Shown here piece after piece: positions 34,235-47,700 of a stretch of DNA of 64,000 bases. Both the position numbers and the translations under genes were made by a program. Numbering within the stretch: the first letter of the stretch is position 1; every line of letters starts with the position of its first letter. This stretch comes from Chlorophyllum brunneum (Eukaryota; Basidiomycota; Agaricomycetes; Agaricales; Agaricaceae): contig OY756142.1 in the NCBI GenBank assembly GCA_963576785.1, positions 1,984,001 through 2,048,000 on the forward strand. The letters run 5' to 3'. Under the pieces are notes generated by a model. That model saw nothing but the letters and a program-made list of their open reading frames with translations. It had not been told where the DNA came from and made no database searches.

Positions 34235-35032
34235 ATGCTCAAAGGCCTCTTTACAAAAACTGCTTCCCAGTTATGTCGGTCAACCCTCGTACGCAAATGG
34301 CTATACTGGTCACCAATACCACTCTTCCTTCTCCACTTCTACGAAGTTAAGCAGATAAATGGATGGAGTATGAAGGTCTGCAATCGCTTCGACGATATAC
34401 ATGTTTTCGTCTCACATCTGCCCATTGTCAACCAGCCGACGCTCAATCCCGATTCATCCATATGGAATGATATCTGTTTGTTCAACCGCTACTCTATACA
34501 CACACTCCATGACTATAACCGAGAGGATATCGTGACACTACGGTATGGCGCCCACTCAGTTTACCGATCTCGGTGGAGGGCCTGATTACTCATAAGGTGC
34601 CCAGATGACCCGAACCGTGTAATCATCAAGCGCATAGTTGCATTAGAGGGTGATACAGTGAAGACACGGTCGCCATATCCAGAGCCGAGCGTGAGGATTC
34701 CACAAGGCCACGTCTGGGTTGAAGGTGCGCTCCCAGCCCCATCGAATATCCTCAGTTGGTGTCTTCACGTAGCTATTACTATAGGAGACGAATCTTTCCG
34801 CACGGACGATAGTAATCTATTTGGACCCATACCAATAGCACTCATCCAGTCCAAACTTGTCGGAATCCTCTGGCCCCCAGATCGTTTTGGCCCGCTGTCA
34901 GAACCTAGCATACCCGACGCCCGCGGTGAACCTACATATCGGCACGCCATGGACGCGATCGAAAGAGTAAAAGCGCGTCGTGCAAGAGTGAAAGTTGGGC
35001 GCCCTCACGGCGTCGACGCCAACACTTATTGA
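34235..35032 (+). CDS. IMP2: Mitochondrial inner membrane peptidase subunit Imp2
   Basis: Signal-peptidase-like serine protease that matures proteins sorted to the mitochondrial intermembrane space. Starts MLKGLFTKTASQLCRSTLVR with a hydrophobic segment (WLYWSPIPLFLLHFYEV). The catalytic Ser lies in NGWSMKPTLNPDSS and the catalytic Lys in NRVIIKRIVALEGDTVK. HVWVEGDESFRTDDSNLFGP, then PIALIQSKLVGILWPPDRFG, completes the family pattern; the G(D/N)...DS..FGP block is typical. Four exons. The stop is at 35030-35032. Length is about 190-200 residues, normal. GDESFRTDDSN distinguishes Imp2 from Imp1 less clearly than the NGWSMKPTLNP motif, but the context of motifs favours Imp2. Confidence 0.91.
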
Positions 35033-35101
35033 TAGGTTTTCATGGAACATCATTCATTATCCATGTCTGGTATCATCTCGACAATGGTAATAACTATTTA
35101 T

Positions 35102-37658
35102 TCATCCCTCGGTGCTCGGAGATTGCTGCTTTTCTTTAACATCATCACCATCGCTATTAAACCCAAGTATGCGGTCGGCTTCGGGAGATCCTGCTGCAGG
35201 TATATCCTTGCGTAGGGAAACCTTGACCGGCGAGACTCCTTCGAGATATGCCAGGGCGAATATAACATCCATATCTGTCATCCGGTTATTCTCTTATCTC
35301 ATGATGACCGACTACCACACGTACCCTCAAGTGATCTCCCGGCCGTTTCTGTTTATCCAACATTCAGTCACACGTATAACCGAACGATAGTCAGCATACC
35401 TGGGAAGAAGAGATATACGCATGGAATGATGAAAGCATTTAGTGAAGCAAAAACTACAGGAGGATTCAGACTTCGGAGTTCAGACATCGAAGGCCAATCA
35501 TACCGATGTAAGTCCTCCATGAAATATTTTCAAAGGATGGACCAGTGACCATGACAACTATGAAGTTGAACGTCCAGTTACTTGCCTGTACCGACATTCA
35601 TCAGTCTCTGTAAATGGAACAAGATCTTCCCTTACCGTCGAAAGAGCGTTCGCAGGTCCTCTCATGCGAAGACCAACAATTTCGGCGGGCTATTGGTTGT
35701 CTCCATCAGTCATTCCGACACCCTTCTTGCGTGAGTCACTCACATATAACCAGGTCATTCCAAGCCATCCCACTGCGAAGAATGAGTTGAACACAAACAG
35801 TAGAACTGCACTGACGACCTGGGTAGCAGAGTTGTCGATGCTGCCCAGAATTGCGAGCAGGATCATGGTCACTGTTTGCCCAACTGCCCCGAAGATCATC
35901 AGTTTTCGCCTGCCCACCCGCTCGATCAGTGCAATGGCAATGAAGGATGCGAGGAAGTATTCCGTTCCGTTGCATGCCGCAATTATACGCGACTTGACAT
36001 CCGAGATGCCGAGGCGCTCGAATAAAATTGTCTAATCTTCTTCAGTCACAGCGAACATGAATCTGGGAGGGCGGACCTACAGCGTAGTAAGTAATGATAT
36101 TGATGCCGGTTATCTATGATCTGAGGTCATTTTCCCTCCTAACAGAAGACTTAAGAGACATAGTGACATACCTGCTGGAAGCACTGTATAACGACACCAA
36201 GAGTAACTCGCCTGAAGTTCTGGCTCCGCCCACCAGAGAACAACTCCCTTAAAGATGCTTTTCCGGCAGGCTGTTGTTTACCATCTACTATTTCGGTGGT
36301 TGTACCCTCTTCTAATGCGACAGCTTCCTTGATAGCGTGGAATGTTTGCTGGACGCCCGAGTCTGTCATAGGTTTATCCTCGAGGTCGGAGATGACGGCC
36401 ATTGCCCGCGCGGATTGGCCAGTCTTCAAAAGCCTGAACAGATACTGAGCAGGACCTATAGACGTAGCAGGCTAAGCGCACCATCTGGGGGATTCTGGGA
36501 GCTAGGGCCATACAAGACTTAGAAAATCAAAGGTAGGCAGTGATAGAAAACTCACGAAATTGATAAAAATGATCATGATTAAAGCCAGGATAATCTGTAA
36601 TGCTATTGGAACTCTCCATTGTGCCGAGCTCGTTTTTGCCCAAAACCTGAGTCCCCGTTAGTGGTGTTGCGGGCGGTCGGGCCATGTGGACTCACAGTGC
36701 GAAGTCAATCCACTGGATGTTTTATTGCTGTGAGTAAATAAGTCCAACATTCTTGAAGCTACAACGTACGTATCTGTGATGGAAAGCATGAGTTAAATTA
36801 CAAACACAAGACTACCAGAAATGATGAACTCACGAAATCATGATACCGAACGTAATCAAGCTGCCTTCGATCATGATCAAAGCTCCCCGCTTGGTTGCAG
36901 GTGAACATTCCGCATGGTACGACGGGACCGTCGAAGTCTAGCCAAAGAATTTTCTTCAGGGTTCGTTCAATGTCAGTTGGATATTGACTTACGTTTAAAC
37001 CATTACCTAGCCCTGTTATTACTCGGGCCACGAGTATCTGGGCGTAACTGAAGGAGGCTGCTTGGATTATGGCTCCTATAATCATCACGACCCCCCCGAG
37101 AATGATAGTTCGTCTGCGACCCAGTCTATCGCCAATCCACAGATTGGACAATGCTCCGGCAAGACATCCTAGCTCCTGTCAGATCCACATCCAGTAAGTG
37201 CCCATTCCCTCTTCATGATATTCGAAAATACTGACGTAGATTGCGACTAAAAGACTCTGTAACGTGGCATGATTGCGGTGCGCATCACTCACAATCACCT
37301 GCGGGAATGTCTTCTCAAACTTGATGAAACATCAGAGGTGAGCTATAAAACGGTGATGAGGGTGCTTACTTGCTCAGCAGTGAGCAACGCAGACATAACA
37401 CCTTGATCATACCTATACCAATAATCAACACTCTGCCTCAGTCCCAAAGGGGAAGACGACGTACCCGAAGAGTGTAAATCCAGTGCCGGTTACGAAGGCA
37501 ATAGCCCAGGTTAAATATCGCCCTCGCAGAGAAGACTTGTTTAACTCTACTTCCTGCTTGAACTCCTGTGAGTCGACATCAGGGGAATAGCGGAACTGAG
37601 GTGTGGACTTTTCAGAGTCTTCCAACGCAGCAGCATCAACACTAGGCTTCTCTGCCAT
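35102..37658 (-). CDS. MFS sugar transporter
   Basis: Twelve-helix proton-coupled or facilitative hexose transporter of the sugar porter family. Starts at 37658; after about 45 hydrophilic residues comes the first membrane segment (WAIAFVTGTGFTLFGYDQGV). Signature blocks: LSNLWIGDRLGRRRTIILGG (the RxGRR loop), ARVITGLGNGLN, LPESPRWLLKTGQSARA (the PESPRWL motif after helix 6), QCFQQITGINIITYYA, ALIERVGRRKLMIFGA and PETAGRSLEDMDVIF at the end of helix 12, followed by an acidic tail. Many small introns lie between. The stop at 35102 faces IMP2's stop 70 bases away. Substrate cannot be read from sequence; quinate, xylose or hexose carriers share these motifs. Confidence 0.92.
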
Positions 37659-38410
37659 CGTTGAGACAGTAGAGTGCCAAGTAGCGAGGAGGTAAGTTTA
37701 AACGAACTACCACACAACACCCGAGGTATATATATACCTAAGTTTTATCGCCGAAGGTTTACTAACCTTCCGAGCGTCATGGGACGTGTGATCATCATAG
37801 AATCGTGTGCAAAGAAGCAAACGAGTGGTGTTCGGGAAGCCGAGTGTGGGGTCACGGAATGGCGCCTATTGACAGGTTTTCTTTAACTATGAGCCGTGAG
37901 TATAGCCCTGTACCTGGATGGTACGGCTATGGTACCCCATTCTTCTCTCATAATGCCCGCGATCTTTTCATGCTGAATTGGTGGGCACCTATAGGTATGT
38001 CGGAGACATATTGATTGTAAAAACTCACCCGCTTTAGTGAGGTCATGGCTATTCTCGGACCGAGGACCTATAAATGAACATTAACCCCTTGGTTCACCAG
38101 AGCCATCAATGTATCAGGTTTCATATCTGCACAGAGGGAGATTCTATCTTGATATATAACAAAAGAATGGACGCATTTGTGAAACTAGTTACACGAGGAG
38201 ACACGAAGAGGAGTCGACGGTGGACATGAAACGAATTGGGTATGCTATGATATACTTGGTTCAACCGTAAAGCAAAAGCAGAATACATAATGTAGAAGTT
38301 AAATGATGAAGATGTCCAAAATCTAAAAGGGGAGAACCGCAAAGAAGAGTTGGAAGCGAGAACGAAGTACTGAGGGTCGGACAAGACCAGAATTTCAGAA
38401 GAGACCAAGA
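37659..38410. other. Intergenic region upstream of the sugar transporter
   Basis: About 750 bases with no gene signal on either strand. A perfect 16-base palindrome (AGGTATATATATACCT) lies at 37724-37739, 66-81 bases before the transporter start, and could serve as its TATA region. The left part is the transporter promoter; the right part includes the 3' end of the orphan that stops at 38411. Confidence 0.5.
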
Positions 38411-41381
38411 TCAGCCCCATTCATCAGGGACGAAGGGTGTTACAAGATCATAGGTTTCCTCATTCCCACCGCCGCCATTCTTTCTGCCCTTCTTTCCCCC
38501 CCTTCCGATAACCTTCTTAAATAACCCACTCACGCCACCGGACTTATCCGGTTCGTCCGTCCCATTTATGTTACAATCGTTCGGGTAGCATGTCTGCACC
38601 ATCTTTGCGAGCTTGCGCAAAGGATTAGACTCGCTTTGTCGTCTTGAGTCGTCAAGAGCCGCCTGGAGATAGAGGGCTAGGTTAGGGAACGTGATTGGGA
38701 GAGAAGGGTACGGAACAGAAGTCGTTGCTGGGATTGTGTAGGTCTTCGAAAGGACTGTGTCGGAGGCGTCTCGAAGCATTGCAGGGACGCTTGAGAGAGT
38801 ATATGACCATGGTAGAGCATTGACATTGGTAGGGCTATACTTGGAGGCGTTTGGTACATTGGGAGGAACAGGGTGGTCGATAGTGAACCAAAGAATGGTT
38901 CGCCACTCGTGGGACATGTGATGAGGCTACAAAAATTCAACCAGGTTGATACTTTGTGGAAGGAGAGTAGACAGACCTTGATGAATTGAATCACAGTTCG
39001 AAGTTTGTGTACCTCGTTCTTGTCCACAGCCATGGCCTCAACGGTAGGCGCTATCTTCGAACCACTCAACCGTGCCATGAGTTTCAACAAGTGCCGCCAG
39101 CTCGGTGCTTGGAAGTGGAGAGGGGAGCAACGACCATAGGGTAGCGAGATAATAGTGGGCATTTGGCCCTGCATGGGTGAGAGTTTGGCGGATACGACGG
39201 GGATACTGAAGTTGATAGCTATGCGTAACTTGTCAGGACATACGCGGCGGATTTCAGAGGACGTCAGCACTCACAGACTCCATGCAGCAATTCCGCATCG
39301 ATGAAATGGTTTGCATTTAGCATCCCTAATGAACTCGACCCGGAAGCATCAATCGCAGTGATTGTTGAAGTGGTTAGGTGACCAGCCTTGGGGTTTGAGG
39401 ACCTGGAAGCAGACGAGATTTCATCATCATCAGCGGTAGATAGATCGCCATTGGCCTCATGTGGACGATTTGTAGTGGGCAAAGCGCTCATAGAGGATGT
39501 TCTTCCGATGACTCGTTCTGGCTCGTCCAGAGTGACGGATTGGCGACCATTAGATGGGAAGGGGACCGGAGATGCCGAACTATACGGCATGGGGTCACTT
39601 GCGACGGTGTTGAGGGAGGCATTTCGAGCTAGCTCACCACCCTTCCCGCTCGGCATGGACAAGAATGGTGCGCTATCAACTCTAACTTCCGGAACAGCGG
39701 TTGTAGCTTGGGAAGGTTCGTCCATGCTTGTGGTAGAAACAGCGTCATTGTATGTGGGAAGATCACCATCTACGGTTGAAGAATTGGCATTAGTCGCGCT
39801 TGCATCGCCGGAAAGACCTCCCCAATTAGTTCTGTCCTCTTGTTGCGCTTCCCGATAGGCGGCTTCCTCCTCCTCCTCCTCCTTAGCAATCCTCCGAGCC
39901 AGTGCTTCATCCTCATCGATGTAGGAATCGTCATAGCTGAGATCAATGAACGATGCAGTTATCGGACTCATTGCTGGCTGGTTATTCGGCCTGGGGGCTG
40001 GACCCGTAGACATGAGTCCTGAGAAAGGAGTAGCGTTTGTGGGAGTATCACTGCCTATTCCTCTGAGGTAAGGTAGCTCGTCATCATAAACGCCTTCATC
40101 GTTGTTGGGTTCTATAGGTGGCGTGGCAGGTTCGGGATGAGATTTCTCTGATGGGAAGGTTGTGGTCGTGGGTGTCCGGTCTGCTGCGTCCGGCATATAC
40201 AAGGGAAGTTCATCGTTATTAGATGGCAATGGTTGAGTAGGTGTATCGATAGAAAGACGTTTCGTCGTTTGAGGTGGAGACGTATTGGCGTTTTCTGTAG
40301 TTGGTTCTGTTCCTGTCACCTGGGAAGTCTGTTCATCAAGCTGGAGTTTTTGGTCCGATGATCCCGCGTGTACCGAGGGGAGCGTATCCTTTGATTTATC
40401 TTTAGAAGTTGAAGCCGACGGAGGTGAAGCCGGAGGCTCTATTTCGGTAAGCGTATCAGCGGCGGAGGCGGAGGGGGATGGTTCGGCAAGTGAAGCCCAG
40501 CTAGAAGGACCAGCACCAGGTTGGGACTCATAATAGTCATATTCTCTTCTAGACGTCAACATGGATGCAGCCAAGGCGTGTTCCAGCTCCTCCTCCTCGA
40601 GTCTGGCCAGCTCTTGGAGTCTCTCTTCCTCTCTGGTCGATTCGTCCTTTGACAGCGCAAGGGCGACCGCAAGCTCGTCTCCGTCATCTTCCTCTCGGGT
40701 TTCGTCAATGGCAGGTGTTCCAGAAGGTAAGGGTGGTGGTATCGGCGGCGAGGCGGTGGGTGTTGTTGTGGAAGCTGCCGCCATTGGGGCAGAAGAGCTA
40801 CCAAGATAAGCACTGGTAGGAATCGCCGCAGTTTCTGGCTCGAAAAGTAGGGACGGTTTTGGCGGAACTGGAGGAGGGGAGGTGAATGACCGATACATAG
40901 CAGGATGGAGTGGCCCGCGTCGGGCAACCTGCCTCGTCTCTTGCTGGAGCGCGGGTGGTTTTGGGGGCACTGGAACCGGCGCAGCTGGCGAAGGGGACCG
41001 TACGCCCCAGTATTGTTGTTGATGTGGGGGATAAAACTGGGCAGCATTGGTGGAGAAATGGGGGTTGGTGGGGTATGAAGGGTATGGTGGATCGTAGCGG
41101 GTGTGATTCATGGCGGAGGAAAAGGATATGTCAGGGTTGTGGATCGTCTGGGGGGGACGTTGGCCGGGATAGAGCGAAGGCGGATAGAAAGGTTGGCCTC
41201 TGTACTGGGTGGTTGCAGGGGATGTGGCTGCTCGATGTGGCTGCCTGCGGTCGAGGTCGTCGGATGGGGTTTGAGGAATGTATGGCACTGCTAGCACAGG
41301 ATTATGAGGGTGTGGAGACGATTAGATCATTTGCATTCAGACCGGCACCAACGACTCACCCGACGGCTGGTTGTATTCCAT
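38411..41381 (-). CDS. Orphan protein with UIM-like motifs and conserved-looking C-terminal domain
   Basis: About 950 residues, not recognised as a named family. Exon 1 is MEYNQPSA, joined after one intron to VPYIPQTPSDDLDRRQ. The long central exon is Pro/Ser/Thr-rich and disordered. Near residue 210 is DELAVALALSKDE and about 30 residues later EEELEHALAASM; both fit the ubiquitin-interacting motif pattern (acidic run, then L-x-x-A-x-x-x-S). A third acidic helix, DEALARRIAKEEEEE, lies further on. Two PVPPKP elements could bind SH3 domains. The C-terminal part, in small exons (SIPVVSAKLSPMQGQMPTII, RHLLKLMARLSGSKIAPTVE, WRTILWFTIDHPVP), looks folded. It may be an endocytic or ubiquitin-linked adaptor, but this is inference from motifs only. 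Confidence 0.72.
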
Positions 41382-41718
41382 TGCAGCGGAAAGGACGCGG
41401 GGGGATGAAACAGGCCTCGCTCCATCAGGCGCTCATGTCTGGAAATGTAACCCACGCTCCTCAAGGCAACCAAACAATGGGATTCAGTATAGAACATGGA
41501 TCTACGGTACAGATGCAGGGGTCAGGCGACAATGATGGGGTGGTAGTATGCTGATATGTGGTGATTGGACACAGATGAACAGGTGTGTATGAAGTGTATA
41601 TCAAAGCGAACAAAATGATAGTGAGGTCATATGTTGGGCGAAAACAAAGAGCAAGCAGCTTTTCAGTCGGTTGATCAATCTTGATCACTAGAGCCGAGGC
41701 GGACAAAGAAACATGCCA
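41382..41718. other. Spacer upstream of the UIM-like orphan, no gene seen
   Basis: About 340 bases between the orphan's start and the RIM15 stop, both on the minus strand. Probably the orphan's promoter and RIM15 3' end. Confidence 0.45.
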
Positions 41719-44700
41719 TCACGAATGGACATGAACAGACTGCTGGGGATGGGCAGATCCATGGGGGCGGTGTGTGGTGAGAACTTTGGTATTGGAGCTA
41801 GACATAGTAGACGTTTTGAAACCCAGCCGTCGCATAGCAGCTGAAGGGGGTATCAGTCAGCCTTTGGAGCGTTTCCGTGTGGATATATTTACCTAACAGG
41901 TCGGCCTTTTGGACAGGCTTTGGCAACGAGGCAGAGAAGACGTTGCTCAGTTCATTCGGGTCCGTGCTGCTGTAAGCACTGACGGCAATAATCGGCGTGT
42001 TTGTATTCTTGCTGTTAGTGCTCTTGATATACCGTGCAGCGCCTTCACCATCAACTACGATAAAATTGGTCAAGAACACTCTCCCCATATCCCTTGGTTA
42101 ATCAGCACTTACGAACTGGCATATGCAGGTCCATAAGGATACAGTCGAATTCTAGGGAAAAGACGCGAGGTTAGTGTGGTTCAAGGGGGTCAAGGAAGTC
42201 TGCTCACTGATGTCGCCCATGGCAACACTGATAGCTTCTGAACCATCATGAACAACAACACAGCGGCAGCCCAGCCGTATAAGTAGCGTCTCAATGATTT
42301 TGGCAGTAATTGGGTTGTCCTCCGCCAGTAGGCAGGTGACCGCCCGATCACTAGGATCAGGTCCTTTCCTAAGATCTATCGAGTGCACAGACGAAGGCGG
42401 GGTATTACACTCCTGCTGACTACTGCAGCCAACCGAGGAGTTCCAGGTTTCCGAGCCAGACCCATCTCCAGTGCTGGAGACAGAAGCGGTACGCAGGCGA
42501 CTTGGCATGGAATTCCGTCGATCCTCCATGTGGTTCTGCTTGAAACGCTCGAGCGCTCCAAATTCGGATGTCTTGCGGATATGAGTACCACTTCCAGGAG
42601 TCGGTGGGGGTAGGCTTGTCCGAGAAGGAGATGAGGCGATCGAAGAAGTGGACGTGGCAGGTGAAGGAGGGTTTGTTGTATGGATCTTGGAGTCCACAGT
42701 CGTAACAACACTAGGCGGTTTCTTGATCCGCGTAGACAAACTCTTTCTCCTATTGTGCGTCGGTTCGGACAACGCATGGGCAAGCGGGGCCATCTGGTCT
42801 GTCTTCAACTTCCGGATGACATCGTCATTGGCTTGCTTGAGAATTGGCAAGTTCTTGAAACTAAACGACCCAAAATCATCACTCGCAGACGAAGATGCCG
42901 GCTCCTTGGGGACAATTGGCACAGGCATGGATGGAGGGGGCATGGAGGAACTTATGACAGGACTCCCTTGCGATGATTGGGTGGCGAGAGCAATGGGGTC
43001 GTCATCTTGGAATAATTGAGGGATGGCACCTCTGGGGTCAAAGTAGTCCGTTGATTCGGGATCTGTGACCTGAGGAATGAACGCGGCTTCAGTCGTGGTA
43101 ACTTTGTCCCAGTAAATTCCTGCGAAAAAAAGATGAGCCCTGACTTCTTCAGCCCCGTTGGACCCGAGGCGTTCGTTGGGATCGAGTATCAGTAGACCCT
43201 TGATAAAGTCACGAGCCTCGTCTGAAAATTCGATCCAATCCTCGTGCCATTCGATATGGCCTGAAAGAATGTTCTCAAAGACCTTCTCCGGCGATTCGGC
43301 ATGGAAAGGAGGGATCCCGTAGAGGAATTCGTAAGTGATAACTCCAAGTGCCCACTGTTTTTTTTATTTTACGAAATATGTCAGTCAAATATATAACACG
43401 AAGTCGGGGCAACACCAACGAAGGACGTACCCAATCCACTGCAGCATCATCAACCCGAAGACCAAGGATCGTCTCAGGGGCCAGATAATCAGGGGTCCCA
43501 ACGAACTTCTGCTCTCCCGGCGGAGTGGTCCCACCGCCCGAAGTTGAATGTGACCGCAAGTCCGTCGTCAGCTCTGTAGCAAAGGACTGTAACGGACTAT
43601 CATTGACTCGGCTGCGGCGAGCTTGCAGTCCAGACATGGATTCTGAACCACTCGACTCACTAACGTCATCTGTGATAGGTATATAGGGCGATTGTCCTGG
43701 ACGTGAGGCTGAGCTCGTCCGCTGATTAAAGTACGAACCTCCTGCAGGGAAGATGGAAGGATCATGCGCGTATATCAAAGGGGAAGAGAGGTACGAGGAG
43801 TCCATCGATGGAGGTCTTGAGCGAGAACTGTACCTCGCATACGGCCTTCCAAGCTCGGTTTGATTGTGCTGACGACCAAGAAGACCAATTCTACTCAAAC
43901 CAAAATCGGTGAGCTTCAGGTGGCCATGTTGGTCGATGAGTAAGTTATCGGGTTTCAAATCACTATTGGATCGGTGCGAAGGTGTCAGCCGAACTTTTTC
44001 AAACCTTACTATCTAAGTTGAGCGCTCATACCGATGAATGACACCTCTCTGGTGCAAATACTCCAGTCCAAGAACGACCTCAGCAATATAATTCTTCGTC
44101 CACTCTTCCGGCAAACACCCAAGGGACTTGATCAACGCAGCACAGTCGCCGCCGTTTAGGTATTCCATGACCAGGTACAAGTTGTCCTTGCTCTGGAAAG
44201 TGAAATACAGCTTCGCAACGAACGGGGACTCTGCCTGCTTCATGAGAATCATCCTCTCGGCTTTGACATTCGTGATCTGATTCTTCGCAATCATGTCCGC
44301 CTTCTTCAGCACCTTGATAGCAAAGTAGTCACCAGTTGCCTTCTTCTTAGCCAGGAAAACAGAGCCGAATGCGCCTTTGCTGATGGGCTTGATGATATCG
44401 AAGTCCCTGATCGAAGTAGGAGTCGTTCGTGTAATCGGCGCGGAAGGCTGACGAGGAGATAAAGGACCGATGCTAGGGCTCATGAGAGGATTGGCAGTCG
44501 AATGACGTCGATTACTACGTTTTGTCGACGGCTCACGGTTCAGACCAGATCCTTCTCGCGCAGCAGTTCGAGGCGAAGTGGGCGGGGTGACGACAAATTT
44601 AGGCTCCAAAAGATTCGATGCGGATCGGTGTGTCCTGATAGTCAAGGGACTGCAGTTGGGTTGGGTGGTAGTGGTAGCGGGAGTAGAAGGTGTAACGTAG

Positions 44701-47700
44701 GAAGGCATAGGGGAATACTCATCCAGGGACATGGGAGGCATAGTGTCGTCCAGTGATGAAGGAGCTACAATAGGAGCCGCGAGTGCCAAAGGCGAGGAAA
44801 CCGATGAAGGAGTGGACGATCTTGTATGTTGAATCTGGCGCGGGACAACATACGAAGTGACTGGGTTTGTGGGTATAGGTATGTTCATGGGACGAATCTC
44901 GGAAGACATGGTACCCGTGAGAGCGGTTGGTATCGATGATGCAGCGGACGGCACTATTGAAAGCGATGAGACATTGGGAAAAGTGGAAACAAGAGGAGTA
45001 GGTGATGCTGTCCGAATAGCTGAAGAAGACGCCATAGGCGTAGGGTCAGATGACGATTCGCCAGCATATGCGTATTCAGAGGTCGTACTGGAATGGTCGT
45101 CGATTGGTTCTTCAACGCGGATGTGCTCACTACTCTCCCCTTCAGGCTCAAGAACCCCAAACTCTGCAAGCCCCTGGTTCTCACCCTCTTCATCACTCTC
45201 GCTTTCACTGTCGCTTCCCCCTTCATCTAGTGTTGCCAAGTATCCCTCCACCTTATCCTGCCACTCCAACCAAATCTTCTCAGCGTACCGTATCGTATTT
45301 TGCATCCGTACAACATTGTCAACCTTTTGCCTCATAACTCTTTCAGCATCCTGAACCAGCTGCGTCAATGCGGCGTCCTCCACGGTAGGCTTCGACCACG
45401 TGCGTATCTGGGTAATTTTACGCTCAGAGCTCGGTGATAAGAGCCGCTGGCGCTCGACCGGCTCGTTGGCCTCTTCCTCCTTGAGGGCAGGCATCGACAC
45501 CTCGGCGGCAACCTGTAAGATATCATCCAGCTGTTCCAACAATCTCTTTTGCATCTTCTTTACTCCAAACTTCTGCATTCTATTCGCGCGGAAGAGCTGC
45601 AAAGGCGAAGAAACAATGGGAGTAGATGGGGGCCGGTAGATGGGCATGCCACGGTACTCTGCGACGTTGTTCGGAGAGGCTCGATCCAGGGCAGTCGTTA
45701 TGTCACGAATGGTATTGCGAAGTTCTCCGATAGACTCGTTGCATTCAATAATTTCTGCCTCGAGCCGATGGGTCTCGGCACAAGTCTCGCTGTGCTTTTC
45801 AAAATACCACTGTGGAATTTTGCACTCGCAAATGCGACACAAGATAGGATCTGTGCAAATGGGTTGACTAAATGGAAATGGTGTAGGAGGAGGCTCTGCT
45901 GAACCCCGATCGAACGTGGCCCGAAGAGAAGATGCAGGTTCCGGGGCGAGATCATCAGGTTCGATAGTGATTGTCAGCTTTTCGTTCTCGTATCGAGGAG
46001 GCGATATGGGCCTAACGACCCACATTGTATGAGATGGTTGGCCATCCATGCGGTCAATCATCAGCATGCCTTTACCCTCCATGGTTTGATAGAGCCTCCC
46101 CATGGATGGATCGCGCTCCACAGTAGGCATGACCTGCAATTGGAATCGGACCTCGACCGTATGGGAGTCATCTTCCTGAAGGCGTTGGGTGGCTTCCTTG
46201 AAGACTCCGAAACCACCGGACGACAACAGGCTCGAGATGCGAGTTCCAGACAATTCATCGGGTTCCGTCCTGTGAGTACATGATGAGCTAATTTGAATGA
46301 AGTGATGTACATGAATCTTACCCGACGACAACTCGCCAGGCATGGTTGACCCATAGGAAGTGTTCGCCATCTAAACTAAGCTCCATGACAATGTTTTGAT
46401 TCTGCGCCGTTTCAGCTTGTAGCCGAAGCCGCTCCGTTGCAAGGACCCGGGCGGACTCAGAGTTCTCGGACACAGGCTTGTCAGAGGGAACTTGAGTATG
46501 CTCATGGGACGCAGGGCTAGATGAGGTTGCTGCTGAAGGGGAAACTTTGGGCTGATCTTCTCGAGTATGCTTGGTTTGGCTGGTGGGACGAGTGAGCCGG
46601 TGTTTGATTTGATCATCATCATTGAGGCGGAAGTTCTCAAGTTCCACATCGTGTTTGTCCGTTTGGAGGTCATCATCTACTGATTTAGTGACGAATAGGA
46701 GTGGCTCGTCTTCAGGGTCGTTTTCGTCAAAGTTCCAGAATTGCTTCTCAGCCTCCCACCACTCGACGACACGACTAAGACTGGCGACTGCTAGAAGGAC
46801 CTGGACGTACCAATTCCTGCCGTGCCAATCAGGGTGATCTTCCCAGGCCTTGCCGATGTTTTGAACCCGCTGGACCAGGGATTCACATATTTTTGGCTGG
46901 GCAGTAAGTTGGGCAACCGTCATGTCAATAATATCCGTGGCAACACCTATGAGGTCGTAAAGAGCGGTCATGATGGGATCAACCGGATCGTCAATTAAGA
47001 TGCGGGAAGAGCGCCTGTTGATAGTGACCGAACTGTAATCGCCAAAGCTCGTATGACTGGAGACTGGAGGGAGGGGTGATCGTGAGCGGGATGTTGAACG
47101 AGAACTTTGACCGGATGGAGGAGGCTTGGAGGCCATATGAATGCTACGAGAAAGGCGGCGTGAAGAAGCACCTCCGGAGCTCCAAGAAGTGGGTGCCATA
47201 TTCGAGGCATTAGTGGGCTTGCGTGTGAGCGGTGCTTCGGGTAACATTACGGTAGAAGAGGCAGGACTTGATCCAACCGCACTGGAAGAAAAGGAAGAAC
47301 TAAGGGGCTTATCCCTGTCCCAGGGCGTGGTGTTCTGCCTGCGGAGGGATGCGGGGCTCATTTGAGAAGCTACAGAGGCTATTTGAAGACCAGGAGATGA
47401 ATAGGAATGGGTCAGAGGAGGGAGAGTCCTGTGAAGGTCGCCGTCTGGATACGCACGTTGCCGACTATGGCGGGTATATTCGACTTCTCCGTCGTAACCT
47501 CCGTCTGAACTGTATTCATTGTCGGACTGGAGGGCGCTACTGAGGTCGGGCGGAAAATAAGAAAAAGCATTGCCTAGAGGCTCCGAGTCGCCTAGCTGAG
47601 AGTCGTTGTCGCGGTCCCTGCCTCGTTCGCGGTCTGCATCCTGATCGCCCTCACGGAGGCGTTCCTCGAAGAAGGTGGTGATGTTGTTGGTGACTCGCTG

